A stretch of 64,000 bases of DNA from Candidatus Zixiibacteriota bacterium (GCA_040756055.1 JBFLZR010000003.1:107260-171259), one strand, 5' to 3'. Shown: positions 26,536 through 36,350, counted from the first letter of the stretch. Notes: a model not told the origin generated them from the letters alone. Numbers and translations: made by a program.

Positions 26536-28668
26536 TTGACACAGGAAAAGCCCGTCAAGCTGGCCATACTGTGGCATATGCATCAACCCAACTACCGGGA
26601 GCCCGGGTCGAATCGTCTTGTCATGCCCTGGGTGCGTCTCCACGCTATCAAAGACTATCTTGATATGCCCCTGACGGCGTCGCGCTTCGAGAAAGTCAAA
26701 ATCACCTTCAATCTCGTCCCCTCACTGCTCGATCAGATTGATCTGTATATTCAGGGCGGCACCGATACTCATCTGGATTTGTCCCGCGCGAAAGCCGAGG
26801 AATTAAGCGAGGGGCAACGCGTGGAAATTCTGCGCGGCTTCTTTGCCGCCAATCCCTCGACAATGATTGCTCCCCACCGTCGCTTCAACGAACTCTACAA
26901 GAAAGTAAAGGAAAATTACGCCCAGCCGATTTTACCGGCGCTCTTCACCTCGGAAGAACTCCGCGACCTTCAGGTCTGGTCGAACCTGGCGTGGATCGAC
27001 CCGATGTTCCGCAAGGAAGAGCCGGTGCGGTCCTTGTTCGAAAAAGGAAGGCACTTCAGCGAGGAAGAAAAACATCGGGTGCTCGACTGGCAGATTGAGT
27101 TGATGAAGCGGATCGTGCCGACCTACCGGAGGTTGCTCGAGGAGGGCCGCATTGATATATCCTTTACGCCCTACTATCATCCGATTCTGCCGCTTCTGTG
27201 CGATACCAACGCCGCTCTTGAGGCTCTGCCGAAAATCAACCTGCCGCAAAAGCGGTTTACGCATCCCGAAGACGCTGAGAGACAGATTTCGATGGCTATG
27301 GAGAAATATGAGGCGCTGTTTGGGGTGCCGATGAAAGGCATGTGGCCGTCGGAAGGTTCCGTTTCCGAGCAGGTCGCCCGGATCATGATCGAGCTGGGAG
27401 TGAAGTGGATCGCCACTGACGAAGAGATACTTTATAACTCGCTTAAGAAGTCCAATCTCGATACCAGGGCAAACCCGATTCACGCCGTTTACGAATACGG
27501 TCCGGGACTGAAGGTATTTTTCCGTGACCATCTGCTTTCGGACCGAATCGGCTTTGTATATTCGGGAATGCGACCCGAGAAGGCGGTCAATGATTTCATC
27601 GGTCATGTTCACAAGATAAGAGACCTTTTAAACAGCGATCTCGACAACGCCGTGATACCGGTGATACTCGATGGTGAGAACGCCTGGGAGTATTTCCCCG
27701 ATGATGGTCGGGAGTTCCTTGCCGAGTTCTACCGCCAGCTTAACGACGACCCGCTTATCGAGACGGTCACGATGACCGATGTTGTCGAGAAAGTGCCCGC
27801 GAAGAAGCTTCCGTCGCTTTTTGCCGGGTCGTGGATCAACCACAATTTCCGGATATGGATCGGCCACCCCGAAGACAACGCCGCGTGGGATCTTCTCACG
27901 AAGGCCCGCGAAACGCTGGTGGCGTTCGAGAAAAGTCACAAAGGGTACGACGGCGAGAAGATCAAAAGGGCCTGGGACCAGATATATATTGCGGAGGGTT
28001 CCGACTGGTGCTGGTGGTACGGCGATGAACATCGCGGGGCGCACAACGAGGAGTTCGACCGCGCTTTCCGTCGCCATCTGGTAGCGGTGTACGAGCTTTT
28101 GAATCTGGAGATTCCTTTCGAGTTTCTTAAGCCGATTTATCGGGGCGAGGCGGCCATCAAGGCGCTTTTGCCCGACGAGCTCATCACGCCGGTTATCGAT
28201 GGCCGGTTGAGCCATTTTTACGAGTGGTCCGGCGCCGGTTTTTATGATTGCCGCAAGGCGGGCGGGGCGATGCACCGTGTTGACCGCAGTATCGCCGGCA
28301 TATACTTCGCCTTCGATTATGATTCGTTCTATATTCGCCTTGACTTCGGCGATAAAAACAACATAGAATTGATCAAAGACCTGAAATGCCGGGTATCACT
28401 GTTTACACCGGAGCTTAAGGTGGTCGAGTTCGCTATCGGGAAGGACGCCGAGCCGGCGAGTGCGGCGGAGGGGTGTTGTGTCCACGCGATGGACGCCTTG
28501 CTCGAGATCGCGATTAAGCGCAAGTTCATCTTCGAGAGCGGTTTCGGTAATCTCGGCTTCAAAGTCGCGCTGGTGGAAGAGGGCAACGAGGTCGAAAGCT
28601 GGCCCGAGACCGACGCGATAAGCTTCGAGATGCCCGAAGAGGGGCGCGAGTTGTTCTGGCCCCGTTAG
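26536..28668 (+). CDS. Glycoside hydrolase family 57
   Basis: 710-residue alpha-glucan-active enzyme (amylase, branching or transferase type). The family motif HMHQP is at residues 14-18. GMWPSEGS places the candidate nucleophile Glu273, and ILDGEN the candidate acid/base Asp379. SDWCWWYGDEH lies in the helical domain. No signal peptide, so cytoplasmic action on glycogen or maltodextrin is likely. TTG start at 26536 after AGCAGGGGG. Exact substrate cannot be read from the sequence. Confidence 0.93.
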   Translation: MTQEKPVKLAILWHMHQPNYREPGSNRLVMPWVRLHAIKDYLDMPLTASRFEKVKITFNLVPSLLDQIDLYIQGGTDTHLDLSRAKAEELSEGQRVEILRGFFAANPSTMIAPHRRFNELYKKVKENYAQPILPALFTSEELRDLQVWSNLAWIDPMFRKEEPVRSLFEKGRHFSEEEKHRVLDWQIELMKRIVPTYRRLLEEGRIDISFTPYYHPILPLLCDTNAALEALPKINLPQKRFTHPEDAERQISMAMEKYEALFGVPMKGMWPSEGSVSEQVARIMIELGVKWIATDEEILYNSLKKSNLDTRANPIHAVYEYGPGLKVFFRDHLLSDRIGFVYSGMRPEKAVNDFIGHVHKIRDLLNSDLDNAVIPVILDGENAWEYFPDDGREFLAEFYRQLNDDPLIETVTMTDVVEKVPAKKLPSLFAGSWINHNFRIWIGHPEDNAAWDLLTKARETLVAFEKSHKGYDGEKIKRAWDQIYIAEGSDWCWWYGDEHRGAHNEEFDRAFRRHLVAVYELLNLEIPFEFLKPIYRGEAAIKALLPDELITPVIDGRLSHFYEWSGAGFYDCRKAGGAMHRVDRSIAGIYFAFDYDSFYIRLDFGDKNNIELIKDLKCRVSLFTPELKVVEFAIGKDAEPASAAEGCCVHAMDALLEIAIKRKFIFESGFGNLGFKVALVEEGNEVESWPETDAISFEMPEEGRELFWPR

Positions 28669-28691
28669 CCAACTAAAGTCATGGAGGACAC

Positions 28692-29108
28692 ATGACCGAA
28701 TCTTTTTTCAAAAACGAACCGAACGAAGAACCATCCGGGACAGTTCCGGAGCTTGACGATAAGGCCGAAGGCCAATCCTCACAGCCGCATCCCGACAGCG
28801 AGAGCTTTCGTTCCGAGGAAGGGCGCATGGCGGCCATCATGTCATACATACCGGTTTTGTGCTTCATCCCTCTTCTCAATATGAGAGAGAACAAGGAAGC
28901 GCATTTCCATGCCCGCCAGGGAGTGCTGTTGTTTCTCGTGGAATTGCTGGCGCTGATATTTCTGGTCGACGGCATCTCTGATTTCGTGTTCAAGGCGATC
29001 CTGATCTGCGCGGTGGCTCTTTCGGTGGTCGGGATATACTTTGCCCTTCAGGGTAAAAATTATAAGTTGCCGATAGTCGGCGATCTGGCCGACAAGGCCA
29101 AGCTGTAG
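28692..29108 (+). CDS. DUF4870/Tic20-like small membrane protein
   Basis: 138 residues. A polar N-terminus of about 50 residues precedes the pattern AAIMSYIPVLCFIPLL, ENKEAHFHARQGVLLFLVE and two further membrane segments. That pattern matches the DUF4870 family, whose function is unknown. ATG follows GGAGG by 4-5 nt; it is 24 bp after the GH57 gene. Confidence 0.8.
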   Translation: MTESFFKNEPNEEPSGTVPELDDKAEGQSSQPHPDSESFRSEEGRMAAIMSYIPVLCFIPLLNMRENKEAHFHARQGVLLFLVELLALIFLVDGISDFVFKAILICAVALSVVGIYFALQGKNYKLPIVGDLADKAKL

Positions 29109-29147
29109 ATAACAAATGAAGTCCGGTTAGATATTACGGGGGGACTT

Positions 29148-29969
29148 ATGCGTAAGAGATTATTCGCCTCGATTGTATTGATTATTCTGATGTTGATGCT
29201 GTTGTCGTGCGCCACCACAGGGCCCGGCGGCAAACAGTCGTTTATTATTATCCCTACCAGCCAGGAGGTCGCGATTGGCGCCGGCATGGCCGAGCAGGTC
29301 GAGCAGACGGAGAAACTTCTAAATGACCCGGTGTGGCAGAGCTATGTTGACGAAGTGGGGCAGAAGATTGTCGCGGTTAGCGATCGCAAAGATATCAAAT
29401 ATCATTTCGCCGTTATCGAATCAGATCAGATAAACGCTTTTGCCGCCCCCGGCGGGTATATCTATTTCTACACGGGGCTGCTTCGCGAGATGGACAACGA
29501 GGCGGAGATGGCGGCTGTGATGGCGCACGAGATTTCGCACGTGGTCGCCCGTCACGGGATTAAGCGACTTCAGACAACCTTGGGCGTTGCCACGGCCTAT
29601 CAGCTCGTGTTCGGCGAGGAAGGGGCATCGGATGTTCTCAATGTGGCCATTAATCTGGGCATGAGTCTCGCTTTTGCCGACTATTCGCGCGACAACGAGC
29701 GCGAGGCGGACGAGTTCGGCATCTATTATATGAAAAATGCCGGTTATGATCCCAATGGCGCTCTGGGGATGTTCGATAAGCTGGCCGCGCTGGGAGGCGG
29801 GGGAGACTACAACGTTTTCGAGAAGTTGGCGTCATCGCATCCGGCCACACAGGAGCGAATCCGCAACGCCAAGGCGCAAATCGCCGGCATGCAGCCGTTG
29901 CCGTCGAATCTGACCCTTGGCGCCTCGCGCTACCAGCAGATGCTCGCGCGGCTGCCCGCGAAGAAGTAG
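29148..29969 (+). CDS. M48-family metalloprotease lipoprotein (BepA/LoiP-like)
   Basis: 273 residues. The lipobox LLSC puts the lipidated Cys near residue 21. The zinc site is HEISH (His127, Glu128, His131) with Glu186 in NEREADEFG as third ligand. Likely a periplasmic, membrane-tethered peptidase for outer-membrane protein quality control. There is no C-terminal TPR domain, so it resembles LoiP more than BepA. Confidence 0.92.
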   Translation: MRKRLFASIVLIILMLMLLSCATTGPGGKQSFIIIPTSQEVAIGAGMAEQVEQTEKLLNDPVWQSYVDEVGQKIVAVSDRKDIKYHFAVIESDQINAFAAPGGYIYFYTGLLREMDNEAEMAAVMAHEISHVVARHGIKRLQTTLGVATAYQLVFGEEGASDVLNVAINLGMSLAFADYSRDNEREADEFGIYYMKNAGYDPNGALGMFDKLAALGGGGDYNVFEKLASSHPATQERIRNAKAQIAGMQPLPSNLTLGASRYQQMLARLPAKK

Positions 29970-30027
29970 TGTGTGAGCCAAGATATATCGCTTCGCGCCG
30001 ATCTCTGAAGATGTCCTTATAAAACTC

Positions 30028-30063
30028 AAAAAAAACAGGCGACACCAGATTGAGTGTCGCCTG
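30028..30063 (-). terminator. Rho-independent terminator of hbd-ackA
   Basis: On the minus strand a perfect 10-bp stem CAGGCGACAC/GTGTCGCCTG (30036-30045, 30054-30063) is followed by T8 (A8 at 30028-30035 on plus). It lies 28 nt past the ackA stop. Confidence 0.92.
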
Positions 30064-30090
30064 CCGTCAGTATATCTCTGTAAGCCTGGA

Positions 30091-31296
30091 TCAGTTCTGG
30101 GCCTTGACAATCCTCTCGGTGTCGCGGGCAATCACGAGTTCTTCGTTGGTCGGAATCACCAGCGTTTTGACCGTCGCGTCTTCGGCCGAGATGTCCATAG
30201 CCTTGCCGACAGCCTGATTGTTTTTGGCCTTGTCCAATTTGATGCCAAGGAATTCGAGCTTTTCGCAACTCAGCCAGCGAACATCGGGAGAATTTTCGCC
30301 CACACCGGCGGTGAAGACTATGCCATGTACACCTCCGAGAGCGGCGGCGTAAGCGGCAATATATTTCTTCAGCCGATAGCAATAAGCATCGAGTGCAATC
30401 TTGGCATTCGGGTTTTTGTCTTTGGCCGCAGCTATGATTTCGCGCATATCCGATGATACGCCCGAGATGCCGGCCAGTCCGGAGTGCTTGTTCAAAAGGG
30501 TATTCGCCTCGTGCAGGGTCAGCTCTTCGCGGGCCATGACGTGGAGAATGATGGCCGGGTCAAGGTCACCGGTACGCGTGCCCATGATAAGCCCCTCCAG
30601 CGGTGTGAAACCCATCGAAGTATCAACCGATATGCCGCCGTCAACAGCCGCCACCGAAGCTCCGTTGCCCAGATGGCAGGTGATCAGTTTTAAATCGGTC
30701 AATGGTTTGTCGAGCATTTTGGCGGCCTGTTCGCTTACGTACTTGTGCGAAGTGCCGTGAAAACCGTAGCGTCGGATGCCGTAGCGCTTGTACATGACGT
30801 AAGGCAACCCATAGATGTAGGCGTGTGCCGGCATCTTGTAGTGGAAGGCAGTGTCGAACACAGCCACCATTGGCACGCCGGGAAGTGTTTTGGTGCAGGC
30901 GTTGATACCGCGAATATTGTGCGGATTATGCAGCGGCGCCAGTTCTATCAGATTGCGAAGCTCGGTCATCAGGGCCGGCGTAATGAGCACTGAATCGGTG
31001 AATTTTTCGCCGCCGTGTACGACGCGGTGTCCGATCGCCTCGATTTCACTGCGGTCTTTTATGACGCCGTGATTTTCCGACATCAGAATCGACACAACGT
31101 ATTCGACCGCCACGATATGATCGAGAATTTCACCGGATACTTTTACTTCCGGACGGTCATGCGGCTTGTGTGTCAGAACCGAGGCCGACATGCCGATTCG
31201 CGACACCATGCCCTTTGCCAGAGCGAGACCGGCCTTAGTGTCGATAAGCTGATATTTGACCGAAGATGAACCGCAGTTTATCACTAATATTTTCAT
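30091..31296 (-). CDS. ackA: Acetate kinase
   Basis: 401-residue enzyme interconverting acetyl phosphate + ADP and acetate + ATP. INCGSSSVKYQLID at the N-terminus, YGFHGTSHKYV, CHLGNGASVAAV and GENSPDVR are the family blocks. Its Shine-Dalgarno (AGGAA) lies inside the end of the preceding hbd gene and only 3 bp separate the two, so they form an operon. No pta gene is nearby. Confidence 0.97.
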   Translation of the reverse strand: MKILVINCGSSSVKYQLIDTKAGLALAKGMVSRIGMSASVLTHKPHDRPEVKVSGEILDHIVAVEYVVSILMSENHGVIKDRSEIEAIGHRVVHGGEKFTDSVLITPALMTELRNLIELAPLHNPHNIRGINACTKTLPGVPMVAVFDTAFHYKMPAHAYIYGLPYVMYKRYGIRRYGFHGTSHKYVSEQAAKMLDKPLTDLKLITCHLGNGASVAAVDGGISVDTSMGFTPLEGLIMGTRTGDLDPAIILHVMAREELTLHEANTLLNKHSGLAGISGVSSDMREIIAAAKDKNPNAKIALDAYCYRLKKYIAAYAAALGGVHGIVFTAGVGENSPDVRWLSCEKLEFLGIKLDKAKNNQAVGKAMDISAEDATVKTLVIPTNEELVIARDTERIVKAQN

Positions 31297-31299
31297 ATT

Positions 31300-32211
31300 C
31301 TACATTCCTGTTTTGGCCAGTCCGGTCGCCATGCCGCTGCCGTTGATTTTGTTTCCTTCTTTATCATACTCAAAAAAGCCGCTGCCGGTCTTAACGCCCA
31401 GATGTCTCGCGCGGACAAGTTTGCGCAAGATCGGGCAGGGATTATACTTGTGCTCGGAAAGCTCCTCCAGAAGGTTCTCCATCCACGACATGACTACATC
31501 CAATCCCATCATATCGGCCATGGTAAGCGGCCCGACATTGAACCCGAAGCCGAGTTTCATGGCGTTGTCGATATCCTCGGCCGACGCTACGCCTTCCATG
31601 AGCACATGCATGGCTTCATTGAGAAGCGGGACAATAATGCGGGTCGTAACGTAGCCCGGGTATTCGTGGACAGTAATCCACTTTTTGTCGAGGAGTTCCG
31701 CGAAGGCAACCGCTTTGTTGAAGGTGTCGTCGTCGGTGCGCAGGCCTTTGACAATCTCCACCAGGGGAATCTTAGTGACGGGATTGAGAAAGTGCATGCC
31801 GATGATTTTTTGCGGACGTTCCGTCGTGGCGCCGATCTCGGAGATCGAGAGTGTACCGGTGTTGGTGATCATGATCGCATCACTATTGCATATCCGGTCG
31901 AGTTTTTCGAAAAGCGCCCGCTTGAGGTTCAAATCCTCGGGAATAGCCTCGATAACTATTTCAGCATCCTCGGCTTCGGACAGATCGGAAGAGGGAGAAA
32001 CGCGCGAGAGAATTGCTTTCTTGTCGGACTTCGTGAGTCCCCATCGCTCGATCTCGCGGTCGATTGATTCGGAGATGCCCTTGATACCCGCTTCGGCCAG
32101 CTTGGTGGTTTTGTCGATGAGAGTAACCTCGGTGCCCGATGTGGCAATAGCCTCGGCCAGCCCCTGACCCATTATGCCGGCGCCGATTATAACGATCGAA
32201 GTTCGTGCCAT
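31300..32211 (-). CDS. hbd: 3-hydroxyacyl-CoA (3-hydroxybutyryl-CoA) dehydrogenase
   Basis: 303-residue NAD-dependent dehydrogenase. The Rossmann motif VIIGAGIMGQGLAEA is near residue 6. IGMHFLNPVTKIPLVEI contains the catalytic His and flanking Asn, and the C-terminal domain has GFNVGPLTMADMMGLD. ATG 32211 is chosen over the open extension above it because it has AAAGGA upstream and a standard start. About 18 extra residues at the C-terminus carry the ackA ribosome-binding site. Confidence 0.92.
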   Translation of the reverse strand: MARTSIVIIGAGIMGQGLAEAIATSGTEVTLIDKTTKLAEAGIKGISESIDREIERWGLTKSDKKAILSRVSPSSDLSEAEDAEIVIEAIPEDLNLKRALFEKLDRICNSDAIMITNTGTLSISEIGATTERPQKIIGMHFLNPVTKIPLVEIVKGLRTDDDTFNKAVAFAELLDKKWITVHEYPGYVTTRIIVPLLNEAMHVLMEGVASAEDIDNAMKLGFGFNVGPLTMADMMGLDVVMSWMENLLEELSEHKYNPCPILRKLVRARHLGVKTGSGFFEYDKEGNKINGSGMATGLAKTGM

Positions 32212-32243
32212 ATTTTCAAATATCCTTTCAAATCTACTTTGTG

Positions 32244-32271
32244 AATTTAGTAACAAATTCACTTCAGTCAA
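32244..32271 (-). promoter_or_regulatory. Promoter of hbd-ackA
   Basis: On the minus strand TTGACT (32271-32266), 16-bp spacer, TAAATT (32249-32244), 33 bp before the hbd start. Confidence 0.6.
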
Positions 32272-32402
32272 GCGATTTCGCGGCTTTGCCTGATATTCTC
32301 AAATCTTCAATTAGGGCATATATTTAACAGTGTACCTGGCCGCAAAATAACGGTCTATGCATCTAATTTTCGGCCGGAAGTTTATAATATTTACTATACG
32401 GT

Positions 32403-32431
32403 TTGACTGCGCCGAATAAAATACGTATTTA
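32403..32431 (+). promoter_or_regulatory. Promoter of the 32474 gene
   Basis: TTGACT at 32403-32408, 17-bp spacer, TATTTA at 32426-32431; 43 bp before the ATG. Confidence 0.6.
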
Positions 32432-32473
32432 GGTAGAAAAGTCTGATAAGTCCTCAAGTGATAGGAAGATATT

Positions 32474-33172
32474 ATGATTAGAAAAGTTCTTGCCATAACC
32501 ATGGCGACGGCGGCTATTTGTTTCGCGGCCAGTTCCACCTCTGAGGCCGCCATCACCAAAGTAGCCAAGAGACTCAATGTTCTGGAATTCTACGGCGGCT
32601 ACGCCCACCCTGTCGGTAGTTATGATGGTATCGATATTATCGACTTTCTGGATTCACAGGACCGGCTGGTGGAGCTCGATGCTGATCAGGTTTATGACCC
32701 GGGCTTTTATTTCGGGTTCAATTACGGTCAACTTCGGAGTAACCACATCCTGGTGAGCCTGGGCTTCAGGTGGACACACATCAACACCCTGGATACCTTT
32801 TACACTGATCCGCTGGTGCCAAATTACGGATGGGCGTTCGTTCCGGAAACGCCGACCTTCAACCTCTACGACCTTGACCTTAATGTTAACTATTTTTTCC
32901 TCGATCCATCGGTGTCGGTTGTCGCTCCTTATGTCGGGTTGGGCGCGCACGCCGGCATACTTTCGGTTTCCGGTGATTTGATTGAGACTGAGAACGACTT
33001 AAAATTCGCTATGGGGCTTAATTTCGGCGCAGATTTTACCTTTTGGAAAGCTCCCGGAGGGCGCTCCATGATGGCGCTGTCATCAGTAAACGAGTGGGTT
33101 GTGGCGGGTTCGATAGACCGTCCCAAGTATCTGAATTTCGGGGCTGCGCTAAAATACTATTTCCGTCCGTGA
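32474..33172 (+). CDS. Exported protein, probable small outer-membrane beta-barrel
   Basis: 232 residues. A signal peptide ends near SEA-AI. The mature part alternates hydrophobic and polar residues in strand-like stretches with Gly/Tyr/Phe-rich turns (LEFYGGYAHPVGSY, YFGFNYGQL) and ends FGAALKYYFRP, all typical of an 8-stranded OmpA/OmpW-like barrel. No specific family is recognised. Single-gene unit with its own promoter. Confidence 0.75.
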   Translation: MIRKVLAITMATAAICFAASSTSEAAITKVAKRLNVLEFYGGYAHPVGSYDGIDIIDFLDSQDRLVELDADQVYDPGFYFGFNYGQLRSNHILVSLGFRWTHINTLDTFYTDPLVPNYGWAFVPETPTFNLYDLDLNVNYFFLDPSVSVVAPYVGLGAHAGILSVSGDLIETENDLKFAMGLNFGADFTFWKAPGGRSMMALSSVNEWVVAGSIDRPKYLNFGAALKYYFRP

Positions 33173-33241
33173 GCGCTTATCGAGCCAGGTGATGGCCGGG
33201 ATAGTGTGTTTTTTGGACCATTTTCCCGGCGGGTTTCAATC

Positions 33242-33281
33242 TTGACAGCATTTTGCGCAACAGATATATTCGGCGCAAAAT
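33242..33281 (+). promoter_or_regulatory. Promoter with overlapping inverted repeat, upstream of the cyclophilin gene
   Basis: TTGACA at 33242-33247, 17-bp spacer, TATATT at 33265-33270. An inverted repeat, ATTTTGCGC (33250-33258) and GCGCAAAAT (33273-33281), straddles the -10, as an operator would. Confidence 0.72.
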
Positions 33282-33315
33282 GTTAAATCACATACAATAC
33301 ACGAGGTTAAAGTAG

Positions 33316-34005
33316 ATGAAAAGAGTTACCTTTATTTTGATTTTTGGTCTGGCTTTGGTGGTTGCCCTTGGATGCTCCAAGGATGATAAAGCCGGGGATA
33401 CTTCCGGTCAGACCGGCGCTACCGCCGATTCGGCTGCTCCGATGACTCGCTGGGACAGCCTCGCCGCTATCCGGTATCCGGTCCGCGACGAAAACAACAA
33501 ATTCGTGACTCTGGTCACGGATTACGGCAACATGACCCTGGAGCTGTATCGTGATGTCGCTCCGGTCCATGCTGATTCGTTCGTGGCCAGGGTACAGGAT
33601 GGCTTCTACGACAACAGCACGTTCTTCAGAGTTATCGATAACTTCATGATTCAGGGTGGCGACCCGACCGGCACCGGCAAGGGTAAGGTAGGCTATTACC
33701 TGGCGGCTGAATTCAGCGATCTTCCTCATCAGGACGGAACTCTCGCCATGGCCCGTTCGAGCGACGTAAATTCGGCATCGACACAGTTCTATATTTGTTT
33801 GGCCCGAAACCGTCAGACAGCTTCGCTCGATGGTAAATATACTGTTTTCGGACAACTCATTAAGGGGTATGATGTCCTTCATAAGATGGGTTCGGTTGAA
33901 GTTGTGGCCAATCCGGAGCGTGGCGGCGAGGTCTCCGAGCCGGTGGAAGAGATATTCTTGCGCGCCGCTTTTGTATCTGATGCCGAAGGCAACGAGATAC
34001 AGTAG
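33316..34005 (+). CDS. Cyclophilin-type peptidyl-prolyl isomerase lipoprotein
   Basis: 229 residues. The signal peptide ends with a lipobox-like VALGC, so the protein is probably lipidated. The cyclophilin domain follows: FYDNSTFFRVIDNFMIQGGD, TLAMARSSDVNSASTQFYIC and LDGKYTVFGQLIKGYDV. It would assist folding in the periplasm. The domain is shorter than human-type cyclophilins, as usual in bacteria. Confidence 0.94.
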   Translation: MKRVTFILIFGLALVVALGCSKDDKAGDTSGQTGATADSAAPMTRWDSLAAIRYPVRDENNKFVTLVTDYGNMTLELYRDVAPVHADSFVARVQDGFYDNSTFFRVIDNFMIQGGDPTGTGKGKVGYYLAAEFSDLPHQDGTLAMARSSDVNSASTQFYICLARNRQTASLDGKYTVFGQLIKGYDVLHKMGSVEVVANPERGGEVSEPVEEIFLRAAFVSDAEGNEIQ

Positions 34006-34034
34006 GCTCGCCTGAACGCCTGAAAGATTGAATT

Positions 34035-34066
34035 GGGCGGGATAAGATTGTCCCGCCCTTTGTTTT
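34035..34066 (+). terminator. Rho-independent terminator after the cyclophilin gene
   Basis: 8-bp stem GGGCGGGA/TCCCGCCC (34035-34042, 34051-34058) followed by TTTGTTTT. Confidence 0.88.
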
Positions 34067-34119
34067 GGGGCCGCATTTTTATCTGGAACAGCGCAAAATA
34101 ACTTTCGTTATAAAACAAT

Positions 34120-35289
34120 ATGACGCCGAAAAAACTTGTCATTCTCGGCTGTACAGGCTCGATTGGTAAATCCACCCTGGAAGTACTCGATGCTCATCCG
34201 GGGCGGTTTTCTGTCAGGGCGCTGGCCGCGTATTCGAACGTCGATTTGCTCGTCGAACAATACCACAAGGTCAGGCCGCAGTACTTGTGTGTGGTCGACA
34301 AAACCGCCGGCGCCGAGGTCCGCTTGAGATTGAAAGGCGAGCCGGTGGAGGTCCTGACTGGTGAAGGCGAGCTTATCAAGCTGGCGGCGTTGGACGATGT
34401 CGATATAGTAGTCAACGCGGTAGTCGGGGCGGCCGGACTGAGGGTGTCGCTGGAGACCGTGAAGGCCGGTCGTACGCTGGCGCTGGCCAACAAGGAATCG
34501 CTGGTCTGCGGCGGTCCGCTTTTTCCTGCGATAATCCAAAAAACGAACGCCAGGATACTTCCCATAGACTCGGAGCATTCAGCAATATGGCAGGCACTCG
34601 CGTCGGGTAAAGAAAATGAAGTCAGAAGACTGATTATCACTGCCTCGGGTGGGCCATTTCGTAATCTACCAATGGAGAAGTTCAATCAGATCACACGCGA
34701 GCAGGCGCTGAGCCATCCGACGTGGAATATGGGCCCCAAAATCACCATCGACTCGGCCACCCTTGCCAACAAGGGTCTCGAAGTAATCGAGGCGGTCGTG
34801 TTGTTTTCCGTTTCGGTGGAGAAGGTCAAGGTGGTCATTCATCCGCAATCGATTATTCATTCCATGGTCGAGTTCATCGACTCATCCATAATGGCGCAAC
34901 TCTCCCGACCGGACATGAAGCTGCCGATTACCTATGCTCTGTTCTGGCCCGATAGAGTACAATCCGATTTCGGCTTGCTTGATATCGACAAATTGCGGGA
35001 ATTGACGTTTGAGCCTCCGGACCTTGAGAAATTCCGGGCTCTCAAAATAGCGTTCGAGGTTGCCCGAGTCGGCGGTACGGCACCGGCCGTTTTCAATGCC
35101 GCCAACGAGGTAGCCGTGGGAGCTTTTCTGAAATCCGCTGTCAAATTCACCGATATTACCGATATAATAGAAGATGCCGTAGATAAAATAGACGTTGTTT
35201 CTCAGCCTTCTCTGGACGATATTTTACAGGCCGACAAGAGGGCTCGTGAAACGGCCAATGATATGATAGGTAGATTACAGCTATGCTGA
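34120..35289 (+). CDS. dxr: 1-deoxy-D-xylulose 5-phosphate reductoisomerase
   Basis: 389-residue NADPH enzyme making MEP in the non-mevalonate isoprenoid pathway. LGCTGSIGKSTLEVL binds NADPH, ALANKESLVCGG and PIDSEHSAIWQAL form the active site, and WNMGPKITIDSATLANKG is conserved. The last 7 bp overlap rseP, an order seen in many bacteria. Confidence 0.97.
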   Translation: MTPKKLVILGCTGSIGKSTLEVLDAHPGRFSVRALAAYSNVDLLVEQYHKVRPQYLCVVDKTAGAEVRLRLKGEPVEVLTGEGELIKLAALDDVDIVVNAVVGAAGLRVSLETVKAGRTLALANKESLVCGGPLFPAIIQKTNARILPIDSEHSAIWQALASGKENEVRRLIITASGGPFRNLPMEKFNQITREQALSHPTWNMGPKITIDSATLANKGLEVIEAVVLFSVSVEKVKVVIHPQSIIHSMVEFIDSSIMAQLSRPDMKLPITYALFWPDRVQSDFGLLDIDKLRELTFEPPDLEKFRALKIAFEVARVGGTAPAVFNAANEVAVGAFLKSAVKFTDITDIIEDAVDKIDVVSQPSLDDILQADKRARETANDMIGRLQLC

Positions 35290-36350
35290 CAATGCTTGCG
35301 TTCATATTCGTGCTCGGAGTGCTGATTTTCATCCATGAGCTTGGCCACTTTTTGGTGGCCAAGAAGGTGGGGATAAAAGTCGAGAAATTTTCGCTTGGCT
35401 TCCCGCCTAACATATTCGCTAAAAAGTGGGGAGAGACCACCTACTGTATCGGGTTGATTCCGCTGGGTGGGTATGTGAAAATGGCGGCCGAGAACCCGGG
35501 CGAAGAAACCACCGGATCTCCGGATGAGTTTATGTCGAAATCGGTTGGCGAACGGGCCGCGGTCATCTTCGCGGGACCGTTCATGAACTATGTTCTCGCC
35601 ATCGTGCTGCTCATCGGCATATTCATGTTCTCTGGGAAAGCGGTTTACGATGACAACAAAGTGGTGGTCGGCGAGGTTGTAGACGGCAGTCCCGCGCAAC
35701 TGGCGGACCTGAGGATTGATGATATTATCATCGCGATTGATAATCACCCGATCGCCAATTTCGATTCCCTGAGAAACCGCATTAACGCGGTTGTCGAAAG
35801 GCCGATAGATCTCACCTGGACCAGGGGCAACGACACTATCAACGCTGCCATGACCACGATAATATCGGAGGTGCCTAATCTGGACGGGAGTATTGATACT
35901 GTCGGTGTGATAGGTTTCAGCCAGAAACCGGTGCGATACGAAAGCTATGGTGTCGGCGAAGCGTTCGAACAGGGTTTCATAACCGCCCATGTGATTGTCT
36001 GGGAGACCATAAAGTTCATCAAGAGGATTGTTTCGGGTGAGGTATCCGCCAAAATGATTGGCGGGCCGATTTTTATCGCGCAGCAATCCGGCAAGGAAGC
36101 CCGAAAAGGAGCCGCCAACCTGTTTTTCTTTATGGCGCTTCTCTCGGTAAATCTGGCCGTGCTCAACGTGTTGCCGATACCGGTCCTCGATGGCGGCAGC
36201 TTGGTGTTTCTGGCGATGGAAAAGCTCAAAGGCTCGCCTTTGTCGATGAGGGCCAGGGTCATAGCGCAGCAAGTTGGCCTGGTGGTGCTGCTGGGATTAA
36301 TCCTCGTTGTCACCTATAATGATATTATAAGATGGCTGCAAAGCATCTAA
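35283..36350 (+). CDS. rseP: RIP metalloprotease RseP (site-2 protease)
   Basis: 355-residue inner-membrane zinc protease that cleaves membrane-embedded substrates such as anti-sigma factors. HELGH is at residues 18-22 in the first membrane segment. One PDZ domain follows (VVDGSPAQLADLRIDDIIIAID), then NVLPIPVLDGGSL with the third zinc ligand. A single PDZ rather than the two of E. coli RseP. Confidence 0.95.
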   Translation: MLTMLAFIFVLGVLIFIHELGHFLVAKKVGIKVEKFSLGFPPNIFAKKWGETTYCIGLIPLGGYVKMAAENPGEETTGSPDEFMSKSVGERAAVIFAGPFMNYVLAIVLLIGIFMFSGKAVYDDNKVVVGEVVDGSPAQLADLRIDDIIIAIDNHPIANFDSLRNRINAVVERPIDLTWTRGNDTINAAMTTIISEVPNLDGSIDTVGVIGFSQKPVRYESYGVGEAFEQGFITAHVIVWETIKFIKRIVSGEVSAKMIGGPIFIAQQSGKEARKGAANLFFFMALLSVNLAVLNVLPIPVLDGGSLVFLAMEKLKGSPLSMRARVIAQQVGLVVLLGLILVVTYNDIIRWLQSI

